From: Cladorhizidae sp. MBARI D1340-BT2
Lineage: Eukaryota > Porifera > Demospongiae > Poecilosclerida > Cladorhizidae
Direction: 5' to 3'
Length of the DNA: 64,000 nt
NCBI GenBank assembly: GCA_028752905.1
Contig: JAQNBH010000013.1
Coordinates: 11,274,897 to 11,338,896 of the forward strand
The position numbers were made by a program, and so were the translations under genes. The notes below the pieces were generated by a model. The model was not told the origin of the DNA, did not search any database, and saw only the letters and a list, made by a program, of their open reading frames with translations. Below are positions 50,834 through 64,000 of the stretch, piece by piece; within the stretch, counting starts at the first letter, position 1, and each line of letters starts with the position of its first letter.

Positions 50834-51412
50834 TCAGCTTTTTTTCCTCACTTTCATTAAAGTTGTGTCCTTCAGCTGCTCCTGCTGCAGTTGTTCAGGT
50901 GAGATTGCATCAATGCTCATTACTTCTGTGCTCCTTGAGTCGTCCCTTGCGACCTGCAGAGGAATAGTCTCACCTACTGGTCCTATATCCTCCTCAACTT
51001 CGGACTCCACTGGTACAGCTGCCACTGGATTAGATTCTTCAGCTACATCCTCTTCCATCTCACTTCCACTTCCCTCAGAGTCAAGAGAGTGCGTGACTGG
51101 TTCCTCTTCCTGCTGTTGAAGCTGCAACTGAGTGTCGATCTGGGTTTGCACCTGTTGCTGAGCCCTTGTTGTCACCATCGTTGACTCTGTGGTTGCGTCA
51201 GTGGTTGGAATGTTTTCTTCTTTTTTGGACTCTGTCTCCATCGCTTCCCTAATATACTTATGGAAATGGGGAACATCATGCCCCAACAAAAGGTCAGTAG
51301 TTATATGTCCTGAAACTCCTACAACTAACTGTCTCCATTCACTTGTAACACTACCATGGCTGCTAGAAAATATGTTTTTCGAGCACTGGCTGTGGTGTAT
51401 GCAATTTTCCAT
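50834..51412 (-). pseudogene. Acidic, Gln-rich linker, unit B
   Basis: Unit B copy of the linker, reading from the protease end (LLLGHDVPHFHKYIREAM) into the Gln- and Glu-rich section. It is nearly identical to A. Confidence 0.58.
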
Positions 51413-52612
51413 GGTAGGTAATCTGTCTTTTTTATGTGCCTAGGATGTTCCGTGCACCCTTTATCAAGCAACGCTACTGCTGGTTTACCATTGACCTTCA
51501 CATTGCGAGACCAAGCTGGTACTTTCTCACATTTAATTATCCCACAGTTTGCTTTTTCCAACTTGACAACAAAATCTCTTTTCATATGTCCAGGTTTCCC
51601 ACAACGATAACACTCCAGTTCTTTCCCTTGCATCATACTACTATTAGTGTTACCTTTGTAGCGCTCATCCCTGCGGCTAGGTGGAAAACGTCCGCCTCTC
51701 TCGTTGGCTTCGCGGCTCTCTTTAGTTGCGCTTCTCCAACTCCTTTTCTGCTCAGGTTCCTGTGTTGAGGCTACTTCCTTCTCTCCTCTGGATGAGCTCA
51801 GATAGCGTACCACAGCTTCTTTCAGGTCTTCATAAGAGGCTGGATTGAGCTGCCTCATTCTCGCTTCTAGCCATCGAGGAAGTTTCTGCAACGTTAATTC
51901 GATTAATAACGTGTCATATTGGGACTTACCAGTGGATTTAATCCAATGCTTAAACGATTGTTTTCTGTCCCGGAACCAATTCTCAGGTTTCTCTTGGTTG
52001 AAGTTAACTTCAAACACTCTCCTCCTGTAACTCTCTGTGGAGACTTGATATGAAGAGAACAGGGTTGTTTTGACAACATCATAGTCCTGCTGTTCCATAG
52101 CAGTCAATGATGACACTGCCAGCATCACCTGTCCCGACAACGAACTACGTAGGCAGGCAGTCCACTGTCTCCTTGGCCACCCTCCTACTTCAGCAGTTAC
52201 TTCTAAGGTATCTAAAAAAAGCACCCAAGTCGTCTACTCCTTCGACATATTTGTGTAATGTCGGTTTAGGCATGGGGGGTAATTGTTCTTCCCTTGCCGG
52301 TTTACGCATTTCTGCTAAAAGTTGTTGCCATCGTTGCTCTTGGCGTTCGTGTCGGTCGCGGTCTTCACGGCGGTACTGCGCTTCGCGATCCATCCTCTCT
52401 TCCTCTCTCAGTTCCCGTGCTTCATCTGCTTGAAGCCATGCAGCCATCATCTCTGTTCTCGAAACCCCCTGCTGTTGACTGTTAGCAGGTGTTGAAAAAG
52501 GTTGGTGGTGGTGGAGAGAATCCTCCTCCCCCTCCTGAAAGGTGTCTCTGGGCACAGCAAAGCTCAGAGTAGTCTGGCTTCTTGTCCGTCGGTCCTCTCC
52601 TGGGAGTGACAT
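51325..52612 (-). pseudogene. gag and protease region, unit B
   Basis: Starts at MSLPGEDRR (52612). A one-base insertion in a run of T/A near 52215 shifts the frame after LGAFF; the rest continues from 52224 to 51325. The knuckle reads CYRCGKPGHMKRDF (last Cys lost) and the protease motif reads LLDKGC (Thr to Lys), both expected to abolish function. The internal stop seen in unit A is absent. Confidence 0.8.
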
Positions 52613-52810
52613 TTTTTTTTCCTTCAGAAAGACGAGTTGAGAGACAAGAGTGAAGAAAAGAGATATTAGTCGCACATAAAACCACTACAATTATAAGGAA
52701 AAGAAATATGCACCACTCCCGAAGGATGAAACAAGTATTAATAATAAGCAAAAGAAATATGCACCACTCCCGAAGGATGAAACAAGTATTATCCCACGTG
52801 CTGCCACCAA

Positions 52811-53457
52811 TGTGATAAAATCAGTTCTCATCCAATTAGAACCTTTAACTAATTGGCAGGAGACACTATTTTATACGACGGCTAGATCCTTGGTCATCAG
52901 TCTCCTCACTAGTGATCCTCGATCCAACCCGAAATCAGCCAACTCCAGTAGTCGCTGTATCCCTCTTATTAATAGAATGGTATATATATTAAAAGATAAG
53001 TGATATACTCAATCAGCAATCATACACAGAGGATTACACAGACCATACAAGCCTAGCTTTACAGTCTATCCCTCCTTACACAAGTTCAGTTCCAGTTCTT
53101 CTCTTAGTGTTTTTCTCTCCCTTTATTTAAATTACAATGTTCTTTTATAGCACTCAGTTTGAGGTCACCAGTCTCTGGTGGTTTCTTTGTCCATGGTGGT
53201 TTCTGTGTCCATGGTGGTTTCTTTGTCCATGGTGGTTTCTTTGTCCATGGTGGTTTCTTTGTCCATGGTGGTTTCATTGTCCATGGTGGTTTCTTTGTCC
53301 ATGGTGGTTTCTTTGTCCAGGTGGTTTCTTTGTCCATGGTGGTTTCTTTGTCCATGGTGGTTCCTTTGTTCATGGTTAAGCACCAGCTGTAGGTCCTCCG
53401 TCTTCCCATGGTTCATGAAAGGTTTCCTGTTAACAGTCAGGGAAGGTTTCCCTGACA
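52811..53457 (-). repeat. 5' LTR of the retrotransposon, unit B
   Basis: 647 bases and intact. Its outer end (53380-53457) has a segment with GCACCAGCTGTAGGTCC that the 3' LTRs lack. Confidence 0.88.
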
Positions 53458-53561
53458 GTCACCTGCCACATTATTAGAGGGTTTTGTGGTTGCTTTTGGT
53501 TTTTCAATTAAGTAGATTTGGCTTGATCAACAATTAGCATCAATTCCACTTCAACACTTAC

Positions 53562-54746
53562 CACTTCATCTCACAGATATTGCAGTGGAATTTTCCTTTG
53601 CACTCCTTGCACACCAAGTATCGACAAGTAGGATAATGACTTCCAGTTTTCCTAAGCCGTCCAAGATGGCATGAACATATTGAACAGACACGCTTTGCTT
53701 TTAAGTCAAATTGTCTAACCCTCCTGCATTCATAGAGTAACCTCTCACAGCTGAAAAACATATTAATTAAACACATCACATCTTAATCATATATCTCGTG
53801 CATTGATCAGTTATTAATAAGTCAAGAGCAACTACGAATGATCTTTAGAACCAATCAATTTTGGATTGCTGATAGGTTATGAATGCATGCTATCATATCT
53901 TCTTATGAATAGGAAGGAATGCACACTAGCAACAGTTGTTGATGGAATGGAAACATTATTGAGAAATTATTTATTGACCAAAATACATGAAAATGGTTGT
54001 CTGAATCTGGTTAATTTCACACATATTATACATACAGCCTTACTTATTTGAAAATATGATGCCTTGCACAGGATAGCAGGCTATGATCTACCACTATGTT
54101 GTGCTTTGATCCATCTAATCCTCAGCTGCCAAGACCAAAAAAAGTATTCCACAGATTCAAGTCTGGTCCAAATCAGCACTGGACTGCTTGACTTTGATGA
54201 CCTTGATGTGGCTGAAATAGAATGGCTTGTTACTGGAGATAGGCTTGTTTCTAAAGGTGTGTTGCCAATCGGTCTTCAAGATTGTCAATCACGAGCAAGA
54301 ATGTCAGACACACTGAAGTAATCAACAAACTCTAACTTGAGATAACATAGATACAAGGACTTCAACAATAGTCAATTTGAAATTTATAGCCTTCATCAGG
54401 AATAATCAAAAATTATTCCTGATGAATGCTTGGAACATGGAGGGAGTAAATTTCAAGAGAAAATCCGTGGATTTTGTATTTGTGTTAGTTAATGTTGCTG
54501 AGATCATCCCTGTAGCTAAACCACTATCACATCCTTAAACTTGTAATTCTGTCACCACTATTGCTAGACACACAATCAGTAGCTACATGTCACTAAACAA
54601 AGAGGAAAAAACTCGACTCCAAAGTGGGCTCAAAACATGCCTGCCGCATCACCAACTTACTCCAATAATTTCCTTCTCACTTTCTCGAGGAATTCATCGT
54701 CTACCTTGGTATCACCCAGTGGTATCATCTTCTCAAGATTTTCCAT
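53562..54746 (-). pseudogene. 5' fragment of the Rab-effector gene in X2 (unit B)
   Basis: Exon 1 (54746-54661, MENLEKMIPLGD kept) and the zinc-finger exon (53750-53562) are both open and keep their splice sites and phases. The downstream exons are absent: the retrotransposon LTR begins 105 bases further on. The third zinc ligand is lost (HCRTC has become HYPTC), and other residues near the helix differ. Upstream, the CCAAT/E-box promoter is deleted. It is most likely a non-functional duplicate, though a truncated zinc-finger-only product is conceivable. Confidence 0.7.
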
Positions 54747-54870
54747 ATTTTATAGCGTACTCTTGAGTTCCTAGACGCCAGCGCGCTGCGTTGGAGCCAT
54801 GCGCACTGTAGATTTTGGCCACACCCCCTGTCATACGACGACTTGCCAAATTTGACGTGCTGGCGAGCTG

Positions 54871-55907
54871 CTTAATTAAATTTGACCTCAGGACCTGTAA
54901 GGAGGTTAGGCGGGAGGAAAACTTTCTCACAAAGGGTGTCTGGAGACTTGCGGCACTAAAATTGACGTTGAAAGTACTTATAATTATTATTCCTGATGAA
55001 GGCTAGAGCATCTAGCTAGTGGAAATATCTAGTTCAATTTGAGGTAATTTTAATAGTAAATTTGTGGTTCAAGGTAATCCAGACCAAATCATTCATCGAG
55101 CTGAATGCAAAGCTAGTAAAACATGATGTGGATCTTGTAGTTGTTGATGTAGAAGACTTTTATATTGACATATTGTCGAGAGAAATCTTCTAAGAAAAAC
55201 GATGGTCTTCATTTTTTGTGTGAACATGAATACGATGCAAGCTCTTATCAAGCAGTGCTTAGTTTAATGCATTCTGTAGAACGAAATATCATATTTTACA
55301 TCACACAAGCTCAATTCCATTGACTTTGTGATATTTTCGCCGATTGGAAGGTACCTGATGTTCTTTAAACATACTTGTTCTTGTTTCTGCTTAATTAAAT
55401 TTGACCTCAGGACCTGTAAGGAATAATCTTCAGATTAGGCGGGAGGAAAACTTTCTCACGAAAGGTGTCTGGAGACTTGCGGCATACAAAATTGACGTTC
55501 AAAGTACCTATATTCCTGATGAAGGCTAGAGCATCTAGCTAGTGGAAATGTCTAGTTCAATTTGAGGTAATTTTAATAGTAAATTTGTGGTTCAAGGTAA
55601 TCCAGACCAAATTATTCATCGAGCTGCATGCAAAGCTAGTAAAACATGATGTGGATCTTGTAGTTGTTGATGTAGAAGACTTTTATATTGACATACTGTT
55701 GGTCGAGAGAAATCTTCTAAGAAAAACGATGGTCTTCATTTTTTGTGTGAACAGGAATACGATGCACGCTCTTATCAAGCAGTGCTTAGTTTAATGCATT
55801 CTGTAGAACGAAAAATTATATTTTACATCAGAGAATGAACCACAAGCTCAATTCCATTGACTTTGTGATATTTTCACCGATTGGAAGGTACCTGATGTTC
55901 TTTAAAC
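54871..55907. repeat. Local tandem duplication of about 519 bp in X2 (unit B)
   Basis: CTTAATTAAATTTGACCTCAGG at 54871 recurs at 55390, and the following sequence repeats with small differences (for example AGGAATAATCTTCAG present only in the second copy). Each copy holds one CCTGATGAAGGCTAGAGC motif. The second copy has an open plus-strand frame at 55585-55794 (FIELHAKLVKHDVDLVVVDV) of unknown meaning. Confidence 0.85.
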
Positions 55908-56867
55908 ATACAGTACTTGTTCTTGTTTCAAATTCAGTTAGGAAGCACGATGAAGTCCAGTGTGTAACAAAACCACCTGTCTAGATATATGCAGGGCATC
56001 ATATAGATGAAAATACATATACTGTGAAAATTGCAACGCTTCCTTCTGACATGTGACATTTTGAAGAACAGGCATCTTTCCTCTTGTTAAAGCTCATAAG
56101 CAATCCACATGTGTGGATATCTGCAAAGTAAGTGCAAGGAGAGAAACATTCATGCAAGTACACGGCATTGTTGCACCTAGAGTCACACCACACCCACATT
56201 TGTTGACACATGAAGCACGGCTTATGTTTAGGCCATGATTGCCACTGTCGCTGCAGAAAATTATGGCTGTCACTTGATAAGCACTGAACAGAATTAGTCA
56301 TGTTCATGTTTGGTGGCTGGTTGCAAAATGGCTTAAGGCAGCGCATCTTCTGCTGGTGAGAGCCTTTCATATGGAGCCATCTTTTCTGAAATAACCATCT
56401 TCATCCATCTCATATCTTCAACTGTGGACATCTTTGTGCCACAATATACAATTTGCAGACAACTCCATCCAATGCCTCTTCAGTTAGTTCTCTTGGTGTC
56501 CAGATTTTTCAGTGTCTCAATACAAACTTGTACGACAGCAAACCAATTGAAGAAACACTAAGTTTTAGATGACCATCTGTTTCTGACCAGCTCAAGTTAA
56601 AAATGATGTGTTCTCACATAGTTCTTGAAACCTCATCACAGCGACTGAAAAACCTCAGTGTCTGAGGAATAGATAGTATTTTGTTGGCATTATCAATGGC
56701 ATGGAGCAACAGATTTGTATTGGCTTCTTCTTAGTTGCTCTTGAGGTGGATTAATTCCTTGTAATTTGCTATACATCTTGCCCCCTTACAATAACCATTT
56801 TTCGTGATTGTTCATGCACCATTAAAAGGATCAAATAATTCTTCCTTACTTGAAACACATACATTTA

Positions 56868-57179
56868 TCACAACTTTATCTGTTCAGCTGCAAACGGTAA
56901 TCTTGGGACAAGAAAAAAATTCTGCTTATGATATTTTAGGCTGATATTTGGTTTAGAATTACAGAAGCAAACAAGCTTATGCTTTGTTAGGCATTTCCCA
57001 TTTAGGTTTCCTGATGTAACAATCATATAATTCCCATGTAATTTATAAGCTCCATTTCTTCTTAGGACACCATAGAGTAATTCTATACTCTCAGCAACAA
57101 TGACATTGTCTGTGGAGGTGACCTTTATTCTATACTGACATGACAGACTTTTCCTCGCTATCCTTGCCAAATAGATTAG
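56868..57179 (-). CDS. Unidentified conserved frame in X2 (unit B)
   Basis: Copy of 28795-29106 (I-to-L and N-to-K changes). Open to the stop after AAEQIKL. Function unknown. Confidence 0.33.
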   Translation of the reverse strand, partial: LIYLARIARKSLSCQYRIKVTSTDNVIVAESIELLYGVLRRNGAYKLHGNYMIVTSGNLNGKCLTKHKLVCFCNSKPNISLKYHKQNFFLVPRLPFAAEQIKL

Positions 57180-58984
57180 TCAGTGTCTGTGCATTAGAGT
57201 AGGCTTTCCAGTGATTCTCTTGTGACTCTCTGTTATGGCAGTTGAAAGACCACAGTGATTTGTGTGTGTGTTCTGTAAAAGCTCAACCATCTGTTGCACT
57301 TCTCCCACTAGCTATATTAGTTCTGGTCAATGAGGAAAACGTTTATGGGTACACTTCAATTGAACGTTTTTTGACCAGTCCTCCAGAGGTATTGATTGCA
57401 TGCTTTATATGCTATGACATTACATTATGTCATCAGAAAAAGGATGTATGTAACATCATATATGAAAAATGTGAGGTGTATATAATTATACTCCCTTGTT
57501 AAAAAGTGTCAGTGCTTCAACTCCCATCCTCCTAACCATAAAGCAAGCCACAACTTCTGCGGCAGCTATGGTACACAAGAGTTTACCATAATCTTCATAT
57601 AAAAATAAACCATTTGAGTTTGGGTCTGAGGCATTTAAGCTTTAGTTAGATAGCTTGATACAAACACAGTTTCATCCGGTAGCTATTTTTAACATGAATC
57701 CCTAGTGTGATCACTTCAATGGACACTCCATGCCCTGCCATCAACCATCCATCATGCTGCCTTCTTGTATATTCACAAAAAAATATTGTTCAATTTTAAC
57801 TGTTATTTCGAAATTATTTCCAAAATTTTTATCCTGCAAGGTTGCAGTTTTGGCAACATTCTTTTTAAATTCTTTGTGATTTCACCATATATGCACAAGA
57901 AACATTATTGAACAATTCTTGCAAAGACAAAAGTTTTTCCTTCAGTAGCTAGCTCTAAAGTGATGTATGCAATTGCCATGTTCAATTAGACCAATCTTTA
58001 TGATCTGTCCATGACGTGGCCTTTTTCTGACACCACTGCTGGTTTCAATATTCAAATATCAAAGTTTATAAAATGCAATTAGCTTCAGAAAATGATTAGA
58101 ACACACACTTTTAAATGACCAATGGGTATCTGACCGATTCAGCTTGGTTTTAACAAATTAATCCAATATGGTGCTCCCCCTGTCTCATGTGCTAGAGGAT
58201 CAACATGATTTCAAGCATTAAAATATGATTAAACTGGTTGTGGTCAACATACTTTCTCACTCTTTTGACCAGTCAATCCAATACAGGTGTTTGTTTGGAT
58301 TCTATTGCAGACCCAGTTGGAAGGAACAACTGCAAATGATGTTTGTCTAGAGCTACAAAATCTGAGAGAACTTATCTGGTATGAGTTTATGAATGTGTAA
58401 GTTTGGGATTGCCTTGGGCAACATATTGGCAGTAAAGTAGAACCAAGGACACCAAATTTACAACACTGTGCCTATTATACAAATATATAATAGGACATAT
58501 CAGCATTCTGCATTTCAGAAACTGCACAATCCTAGGCTTCACTGCCATCATACCTTTTTTCCATGTTTGCCAAAGATAAATGTGATGGTGGCAGTTTCTA
58601 ATGACTTGGTTGCAAGTGGTGGTGGTGGTAGATATATTATTATTGATTTAATTACTAGCTAACAATTATAATGCTGCTAAGACAGCTCCAGTTGCAGGCT
58701 GATTTTTGGACTTTTCTTTTCTGTTGTTTTTTACAATAGAATAATTAATATTTCAACTAAAAAAATTCTGAAAACAAAAGGTTTTACATTATATAATTAA
58801 ACCATGATAATTTTTTTTTGACAAAGAGTTTGATTATCATTTGAAAAGGAAATTTTCCAAGAGTTAAAAAAAAATTATTAAAAACTTGGAAGTGATTATT
58901 AATAAAATCTACTCTTAGCGTTGCTATTCACGTCAACATAATGTAGTTTTTAAATTGTTTTTGTGATTGTTCTTACTTTTGTCA

Positions 58985-59099
58985 TTTATTAATGTTGCTA
59001 TTATTATTATTATCATCATCATTATTATTATAGTTGTTGTTGTTGATGTTGTTTTATTTTTGTTGTTGATGTTGTTATTATTAATAGTAGTAGTAGTAG

Positions 59100-59177
<78 letters not shown>

Positions 59178-59228
59178 TATTATTATTATTTGTTGTTGAT
59201 GTTGTTGCTGTGGCTGTTGCTATTGCTA

Positions 59229-59261
<33 letters not shown>

Positions 59262-59925
59262 TTGTTGCTGTTGCTGTTGCTATTGCTGTTGCTATTGCTG
59301 TTGCTATTGCTGTTGCTATTGCTGTTGCTATTGCTGTTGCTATTGCTGTTGCTATTGCTGTTGCTATTTCTGTTGCTATTGCTGTTGCTATTGCTGTTGC
59401 TATTGCTGTTGCTATTGCTGTTGCTATTGCTGTTGCTATTGCTGTTGCTATTGCTGTTGCTATTGCTGTTGCTATTGCTGTTGCTATTGCTATTGCTATT
59501 GCTGTTGCTATTGCTGTTGCTATTGCTGTTGCTATTGCTGTTGCTATTGCTGTTGCTATTGCTGTTGCTATTGCTGTTGCTATTGCTCTTGCTATTGCTG
59601 TTGCTGTTGCTGTTGCTATTGCTGTTGCTATTGCTGTTGCTATTGCTGTTGCTATTGTAACTACTATTGTTACTAGTATTGTTACTAATATTGTTACTAC
59701 TATTGTTACTAGTATTATGACACTATTGTTACTACTATTGTTACTACTATTGTTACTACTATTGTTACTAGTATTGTTACTACTATTGTTACTTACTATT
59801 GTTACTAGTATTGTTACTAGTATTGTTACTACTATTGTTACTACTATTGTTACTAGTATTGTTACTACTATTGTTACTACTATTATTACTACTATTATTA
59901 CTACTATTATTATTATTATTGATTG
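58985..59925. repeat. Compound microsatellite, unit B
   Basis: Same succession as in unit A. The TTGCTG/TTGCTA tract is more regular, alternating as a 12-base unit TTGCTGTTGCTA over most of 59280-59650, and the ACTATTGTT part is shorter. Confidence 0.95.
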
Positions 59926-60827
59926 TTGATCCAGATTGATGTGAATAAAGAAAGAAAAGGAAGAAAGAAAAGGAAGAAAGAAAAGGAAGGAAGGAAGAAA
60001 AGGAAGAAAGAAAGAAAGAAAAGAAAGAAAGAAAGAAAAGGAAGAAAGAAAGAAAAGAAAGAGAAGAGGAAATGAAGAGAATCCCTGAGATTTGTTTATC
60101 TAGATTGATATGAACGAAGAGGGATCCCTGAGATTTGATATTGTGTTGATCTGAATGAAGAGGAAATGTAGAGGATCATATCTGCTTCAACAGTCAGAAG
60201 TTGTCCAGGAGAAGGAAACTAAACATATGTAAAGTTGGAATGCCTGGCCATAAATGTTTATATTGTGCCTGTTACAACAATGGCTAATTGGAATGTAAAA
60301 ATGTTGACAAAACTTTAGATATCTAACGAAGATTGCAGTTGAGGCATTTGGCACTAGACTAAAATTAAAGAAAGCCCTTGAAGTTGATAGACTATTGGGG
60401 CTCATCTTGTTACCAAATACAATTTCACAAAACACTATATACCATTATGTCTAAAAAGTACATTGCCTGATGCTCTCTCACATATGAACAATATGTCATA
60501 GAGAAAATGGAGAGGAATTTGAGGTATCTTTAAGTATGGACTTGTTTTATCCTTAATTAGCTGATCAGGGCCGATTTGATGTGTGATTATGGAGTTATAG
60601 TTATTATTATTGTCTTTCTGACATATTTTTTCTTTTTATGACATCTCACTCAAATAAATCTTTTCTTTGCAATATAATATAATATACAAACATTGAATAA
60701 ATAAAAGGTGTAATTTTAATGGCATTTAAGCAATAGTAACTGTTTCTTAACATTCATATCTAATCAAATATCTTAAAACATAATGGAGTATAATGTTGTG
60801 GTCATTTACATCATTTTATCTTTTAGG

Positions 60828-62045
60828 TGGTGGAAGTGGTGTCAATTGAGTTAGAAGTAGAGGTAGTTGCAATACTGGAAGTGGTTCTTGGAAGTTGCAG
60901 AAGCAATGCCAGTGTAGAACTTGAGGCAATGATGAGAGCAATGACAATGGCGGTGGTTTATTGGTAGCAGAGATATCAGTTGTGACAGTGGTAACAATGA
61001 ACAATGGTATTTATTTACTATTATAGTGGCCAAGTTGACAACTTTGGCAGTGATGGTAATGGTGGCATGATGGCAGGTAAGTCAATTTGTGGTGGCAGTG
61101 CTGCCAATTCTCGAAGTAGTGGCAGTGGAGCTAGTGGTGGCAGTTGGGATGGAGTTTTTTTGCGGTAGTGATAGTAGAGGAGCAGTGAAGCAGTGATGTT
61201 AATGTTTGTTGTTATCTTAGAGCAATCTTGAGTGGAATTGCAGCAAGTAGTGGCGGTAGTGATATATCTATTCTAAGTAGTGGTGGTAATCACAGAGAAA
61301 CTGTGGTGGCAATGAAGAAGTGGTGGCAAAGAAGCGAGGCTGTGGTGGGATTAATGGTTAAGTTGTGCTAGTGGTTGCACAAGCGGCAGTGGAGCAAGTG
61401 GCGATATAGGTGGTCCAACTAATGGTTTTTGTTGGCAGTGATAGAATGAAGCAGGTGAAATAGTGGTATCAATAGTTGGCAGTAGTGATAGTCGAATTGG
61501 TGGCAATGGAGTTAGTCATGGTGGCAGTGGTGGTAGAGGTGTTGGCATTAATAGTGATGGTGGTGATAGAACAGAAGCAGATGAAATAGTGGTATCAATA
61601 GTGGCTGTAGTGCCAGTCAAGCCAGTAGTAGCAATGGATCTAGTCACGGCAGTCGTGGTAGAGGAATTGGCTTTGATAGTGGTGGCAGTGATAGAACAGA
61701 AGCAGGTGAAATATTGGTATCAATATTGGTTGTAGTGACAGTCAAGCCAGTGGTAGCAATGGAGCTAGTCAAGGCAGTGGTAGAGGAGTTGGCTTTGATA
61801 GTGGTGGTAGTGATGGCAGCGAGACAGTGATAGCAGTAAAGTAGTGATGGTGGGGTAACGATTTTCTTCCAGTGGTTACAGTAGTGATGATAGAAGCAAC
61901 TTATGGTGGCTGTAGTGTTAGAGGAATTGGTAAAGTTGTTAAAGAAGCATTGATGGCATAGAAGCAGACTGGAAGTAGTGGTGGAGGTAGCATTAGTGGC
62001 AATGGAAGTAGTCATGCAAGTTTCTGATGGCGGTGGAATCAATGG
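60828..62045. repeat. Degenerate GTGGCAGTGG-type repeat, unit B
   Basis: Counterpart of 32750-33960 with the same internal 124-base duplication and only scattered base differences. Confidence 0.75.
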
Positions 62046-62965
62046 TATCAGGGAGCAGTTGTGTTATGTTGAGTAATGGTTGTTATGATCATGAGAGGAA
62101 CATGTAGTGGTAGTGTTGGTTAGAGATATTATAATAAGATTAAATACAAGCTAACTGTCGAAATGAATTTATTCCAACTTGATCTCTGTACTGTCTAGAG
62201 TTGTTGGTATGGGTGTTCTGGGTGAGAAGAGGGACATCTCGAGTTGATGGGTATATTTTTTCCTCTTCTCTTTTTTTGAAGATGGACTGATTCATTCGGA
62301 TGATTGGGTTGCATTGGAGGTGTAGATGATGATTGGGACTTCTCATACTAAACATGTAAAAATTAATATTTGAAATCTTAAATTAAAGAAAACAAGTATT
62401 GTTACATAATATTTGAAAATTCATATTTAAAATTTGAGAAATATGGCAAGTGGTGGTTGTTTGAGAAATGTGCATACAATGACAGAGCATTGCTATTCAT
62501 GTAAACACAAAATGTAATTAAAACATTTCTCTATGGATATTCTATAAGCCTGATTTCTTATTTTTATACAGAAAACTTAATGACTAAGGCAAAACTAGTT
62601 TCAATACATAGTAGTCATGCACACAGCCTTTCTACCTAAAGAGGGTATAAAAACTGATTGTGGCCAATTAGTGCTTAGTAATGATGGTATTTATATAATA
62701 CTGTGCTATCTACCATTACAATATCCTTAATAATGAAATTGACTTTTACTCTCTTGATGTTTAGAGTAGATGCTCTAGCATCGCTATTAGCATATATTTT
62801 GTAGTCGTACAAAGACACGTGCTGAGAAGAGCATAATTAATTTGGGCCAAATTGGTTGCAGTCAAGGAATGTTCCTTGTATGTATGGATAGGTTTACAGT
62901 TCTACCCATATATATATTATATATGTGTATATACTCAATGAACTCTCAGTTGACATAATAAGTTT

Positions 62966-63990
<1,025 letters not shown>

Positions 63991-64000
63991 TCATATATAT

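Larger units (their letters stand above)
47588..53457 (-). mobile_element. Ty3/gypsy-type retrotransposon, Gmr1-like order, unit B
   Basis: Complete-length copy of 5870 bases: 3' LTR 47588-48219, coding region, PBS, 5' LTR 52811-53457. The domain order is the same as in A. No target-site duplication flanks it: TGTAT is on the left and GTCAC on the right. Lesions differ from A: a 1-base insertion in gag (AAAAAAA near 52215), the zinc knuckle's last Cys changed to Phe, the protease motif changed to DKG, and a stop in RT shared with A. Confidence 0.87.
53458..58890. repeat. Segment X2 (unit B), full length
   Basis: Begins directly at the retrotransposon edge with GTCACCTGCCACATTATTAG, matching X1 at 41651, and stays collinear with X1 to about 58890. 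It lacks the promoter and MADF gene (a deletion near 54840-54870). Confidence 0.75.

Noticed and set aside
54064..54321. Plus-strand 85-residue frame (LLDFDDLDVAEIEWLVTGD)
   Set aside because: Both X1 copies of the same region have stops in this frame, no family is recognised, and the stretch lies inside the intron between the two Rab-effector exons.

Overview
This window is eukaryotic and AT-rich, and looks like nuclear DNA of an invertebrate animal. The evidence is spliced minus-strand exons with GT/AG junctions, a Rab-effector gene of an animal-only type (FYVE-like zinc finger plus C2), a MADF-domain gene, a Ty3/gypsy-type retrotransposon, a piggyBac transposon and many microsatellites. 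A sponge or cnidarian is plausible, but the species cannot be fixed from the sequence.

Layout: the window is a head-to-tail tandem array of one large unit. Unit A is about 1-34136, unit B about 34137-62220, and unit C starts near 62221 and runs off the end. Most of A and B is nearly identical base for base. They differ by discrete events: a 534-bp satellite present 12 times in A and once in B, a solo LTR, a truncated piggyBac with an adjacent deletion, and a palindromic block, all three found only in A. Whether this is a true segmental duplication or collapsed/joined haplotypes cannot be settled here.

Within a unit, left to right: (1) a foldback element with long inverted arms around a TTA microsatellite (741-1750 in A). 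(2) A minus-strand synaptotagmin-like/Rab-effector gene of at least seven exons whose phases all fit (9159 down to 3390 in A), encoding about 413 residues. (3) A CCAAT/E-box bearing promoter region shared with a divergent, decayed MADF-domain gene (9352-9768). (4) Segment X1, which reaches to the retrotransposon and carries the 534-bp satellite. (5) A Ty3/gypsy-type LTR retrotransposon on the minus strand with integrase upstream of reverse transcriptase, the order known from Gmr1-like elements. (6) Segment X2, an older degenerate copy of X1 that in unit B keeps the first two exons of the Rab-effector gene. (7) A roughly 1-kb compound microsatellite, a GAAA/GGAA tract, and a degenerate GTGGCAGTGG-type repeat up to the unit end.

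The only gene that looks functional is the Rab effector, present in A and B with identical exon structure. The retrotransposon copies carry different disabling lesions in A and B. The most notable points are the integrase-before-RT element placed exactly at an X1/X2 duplication joint, the recent higher-order expansion of the 534-bp satellite, and the copy-specific fates of the Rab-effector gene (full-length, possible short isoform, and a 5' fragment with a lost zinc ligand).
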